NCBI RefSeq assembly: GCF_047511655.1
Contig: NC_133394.1
Span: 109,450,343 to 109,514,342 of the forward strand
DNA length: 64,000 nt
DNA from: Castor canadensis
Lineage: Eukaryota > Chordata > Mammalia > Rodentia > Castoridae
Direction: 5' to 3'
Position 1 is the first letter of the stretch; each line of letters opens with the position of its first letter. A program made the position numbers and the translations under genes. Under the pieces are notes generated by a model. That model searched no databases and was not told where the DNA came from. It worked only from the letters and a program-made list of their open reading frames with translations. Positions 61,876-64,000 of the stretch are shown in pieces.

Positions 61876-62279
61876 ATGAAAACAAACATAACGAAAGGAA
61901 AGGAAGTATTAAACTTCATGAGAAGAACAGACAAGCACTCTGAGTGTAGCACTGAATTGGTTGCACACATGCAAATCCTTAAACAACAAAAACAACTAAA
62001 TGATAGGAATCCCACATATCTATCAATATTAACACTGAATGTTAATGGACTGAACTCCCCCATCAAAAGACACTGTTTGGTAAACTGGACTGAAAAGGAA
62101 GACTTGACAATCTGTTGTTTACAAGAGAACAACCTTATGGACAGAAACAAACACAGAGTTAGGGCAAAAGGCTGGAAAGACAATTTACCATGCCAATGGC
62201 CCTGGAAAACAGGCAGGATTAACAATACTTATATCAGATAAAGTAAACTTCAAACTTAAGACACCCAAAAAACTAGATA
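61876..62279 (+). pseudogene. L1 ORF2 N-terminal part (endonuclease), broken
   Basis: The open frame 61,876-62,241 contains LTLNVNGLNSPIKRH (the conserved Asn of the APE-type endonuclease) and TICCLQEN, with the Glu that normally binds the metal, then RVRAKGWKDNL. The frame then breaks, and at 62,280 it is cut by a foreign L1 tail. The continuation is at about 62,655. ORF2p nicks target DNA at TT/AAAA sites; this copy cannot. Confidence 0.8.
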
Positions 62280-62650
62280 ACATTTGTTGCCCTCAATGCA
62301 GAGAAACTAAAGCAGATACTTTAAAGCAATAGGAGAAGGGACCAGGAACTGGAGAAAAGGTTAGTATGAGAAGAATTAACTTAGAAGATAACACACATGT
62401 ATAGGAAATCAATGCGAGTCAACTCCCTGTATAGCTATCCTTACCTCAACTAGCAAAAACCCTTGGTCCTTCCTATTATTGCTTATACTCTCTCTTCAAC
62501 AAAATTAGAGATAAGGGCAGAATAGTTTTTTTTTTCTGCTAAGTAGTAAGGGGTAAGGGGAGGTAAGGGAGGGAGTGGGGGGGGGTAAGGGAAGGGGAGG
62601 GAAATGACCCAAACATTGTATGCACATATGAATAAAATAAAAATTAAAAA
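62280..62650 (+). mobile_element. 5'-truncated L1 3' UTR inserted in the older L1's endonuclease
   Basis: From acatttgttgccctcaatgc onward the sequence is the sense version of the L1 3' UTR seen in antisense at 40,640-40,990 (same order: gagaaactaaagcagatac, gaagaattaacttagaag, gaaatcaatg.gagtca, ctgtatagctatcctta, polypurine run, tgtatgcacatatgaataaa, A-rich tail). The endonuclease reading of the host L1 resumes after the tail at about 62,655 (RDKESHFILIKGAIYQEE). Confidence 0.85.
62550..62601 (+). repeat. G-run polypurine tract of the L1 3' UTR
   Basis: At least eight G-runs of three or more separated by one to four purines/T, including a run of about nine Gs. Typical of the L1 3' UTR and compatible with G-quadruplex folding. 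Confidence 0.85.
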
Positions 62651-62654
62651 AGAA

Positions 62655-64000
62655 AGAATTGCTCAAAAGAGATAAAGAAAGTCACTTCATCCTAATAAAA
62701 GGAGCAATATATCAAGAGGAAATAACAATCATCAATTCATATGCACTCAATGTTGATGCAACAAACTTAATTAAACATATATTAAAAGACTTAAAACTAA
62801 GACTGACCCCAACACAGTGGTAGTGGGAGATTGTAATACCCCTCTCTATCAACAATAGATAAGTCATCCAGACAAAAGCTCAACAAGGAAGTCCTAGAAC
62901 TAAATGATACCATAGATCTAATGTAACTGACAGATGTCTACAAAATATTCCACCATGCAACAGCATATTCTACATTCATCTCAGCAGCCCATGGAACTTT
63001 CTCCAAAATATATTATATCTTAGGGTACAAGGAAGTCTCCACAAATATAAGAAAACTGAAATGTCCCCTGCATGCTAGCTGATCACAATGCAATAAAACT
63101 TGAACTCAACAACAAAAGCAGCACCTGAAAATAATTAAATAATTGGAGGCTGAACAGCACATTGCTCAATGATCAGTAAGTAATAGAAGACATAAGGAAA
63201 GAAATCAAAAAAGTTCCTGGAATACAATGAAAATGAAAACACAACCTATCAGAGCCTATTGGACACAGCAAAGGCAGTCCTAAGAAGAACGTTTATAGCC
63301 ATGAATGCATATATTAAAAGGACAGAAAGATCTCATATAAATGACCTAATGCTATATCTTGAATTCCTAGAAAAACAAGAAAAAGCTAAACAAAAAACAA
63401 GTAAAGGAGAGAAATAATAAAAATAAGGGCTGAAATTGAGTAAATAGTGACCAAAGAAACAATGAAACAAAGAGCTAGTTCTTTGAAAAAAATAAACAAG
63501 ATTGACAAACATTTGGAAATCTGACTAAAATTAGAAGTTTCTAATTTTATTAGAAATGAAAAAGGGGAGACAACAAACACCAAGGAAATCTAAAGAAGCA
63601 TCAGGGACTACTTTGAGGACATATATTCAAATAAATTGGAAAATCTAAAAGAAATGAACAAATTTCTAGATACATCCAGCTATCAAAACTGAACCAAGAA
63701 TATATGAACCACCTAAACAGATCTATAGCATGCAATGTAATTGAAGCATTACTAAAGACTCTCCACCAAAAGAAAAGTCCAGGGCTTTATAGATTCTCTG
63801 CTAAATTGTACCAGACCTTTAAAGAAGAACTAATACCAATACTCCTTAAACTTTTCCACTAATACAAAGGGACGGAATACTGCCTAACTCATTCTATGAA
63901 GCCAGTATTACACTCATCACAAAACCAGACAAAGACACATCCATAAAAGAGAACTACAGGCTAATCTCCTTAATGAATATTGATGCAACAATCCTCAATA
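62655..64000 (+). pseudogene. L1 ORF2 remainder (endonuclease C-part to RT start), broken
   Basis: Resumes the endonuclease with the codons for ILIKGAIYQEEITIIN. It continues through the GDCNTPL block (62,826-62,850; Asp of the usual GDFN retained, Phe to Cys), the SAAHGTFSK-like block (62,980-63,005), then the linker and the start of the RT fingers near 63,760. Several stops, for example near 62,850 and 63,860. Truncated by the window end before the RT catalytic site. Confidence 0.8.

Larger units (their letters stand above)
58755..64000 (+). mobile_element. L1 with 5' UTR, broken ORF1 and ORF2, cut by window end
   Basis: Starts with ggcagaatcaaggtggcgga, the kind of start seen in L1 5' UTRs. 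5' UTR 58,755-about 60,760, with a C-rich end at 60,170-60,480. ORF1 at 60,765-61,712 (broken). ORF2 begins near 61,970 and runs to the window edge. It is broken by stops and by the tail of another L1 at 62,280-62,650. Near 63,760-64,000 the RT N-terminal part is reached (the codons for KKSPG and QTFKEELIP). The remainder lies outside the window. Confidence 0.85.

Overview
This is a 64 kb piece of mammalian nuclear DNA, AT-rich and without a single intact multi-exon gene that I can recognise. It looks like an intergenic (gene-desert) region or a very large intron. Every long open frame that I could interpret is a fossil retrotransposon or a processed pseudogene. The SINEs point to a rodent: ID-type tRNA-derived units, and a B1/7SL-like unit either alone or joined to an ID-type unit. 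The B1-ID dimers and the L1 3' tails with a polypurine tract resemble what I remember from Castorimorpha (beaver, kangaroo rat), with beaver my best guess. That assignment is from memory and needs a search.

Layout. 1-3950 is an old L1 in minus orientation. 3950-9160 is mostly unique AT-rich sequence with a small L1 endonuclease fossil and one dimeric SINE. 9165-12395 is an old MaLR-type endogenous retrovirus-like element (minus) carrying a second LTR, which itself carries a SINE. 13849-17005 is an L1 with an inverted 5' part between matching target-site duplications. 17.0-24.8 kb holds short old repeats, a nearly intact U1 snRNA retropseudogene (18.74-18.90 kb) inside a SINE, a decayed RPL19 processed pseudogene (19.57-20.25 kb), and a class II solo LTR (20,695-21,068) with a 6-bp target duplication. 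25.2-29.0 kb is a further L1 with mixed orientation, followed by an MLT1-like LTR. 29.4-46.4 kb is mostly old L2, MIR, MER and LTR fossils in unique sequence. It includes a twin-primed L1 at 40.6-41.7 kb, a tRNA-Gln fragment at 42.16 kb and a young-looking tRNA-derived SINE at 42.29 kb. 46.4-51.25 kb is an L1 that keeps its 5' UTR, ORF1 and the start of ORF2 but jumps directly to a 3' tail. It is split by a full-length PSMC6 (26S proteasome ATPase) retrocopy at 49.0-50.33 kb. 51.25-53.03 kb is an ancient L1M-type 3' half. 53-58.5 kb is largely unique. From 58.75 kb to the window edge is another L1 with its 5' UTR, a broken ORF1 and a broken ORF2, interrupted by the tail of a different L1.

The genes do not work together as a pathway. 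The story is a layered record of L1-driven retrotransposition: L1s, SINEs, two mRNAs (PSMC6, RPL19) and one snRNA (U1), many with readable target-site duplications. I found no CRISPR array, operon, phage-like cassette or other undescribed system. The most informative items are the rearranged L1 insertions, the U1 and PSMC6 retrocopies, and the clean class II solo LTR. All family names come from pattern memory, without a database search.
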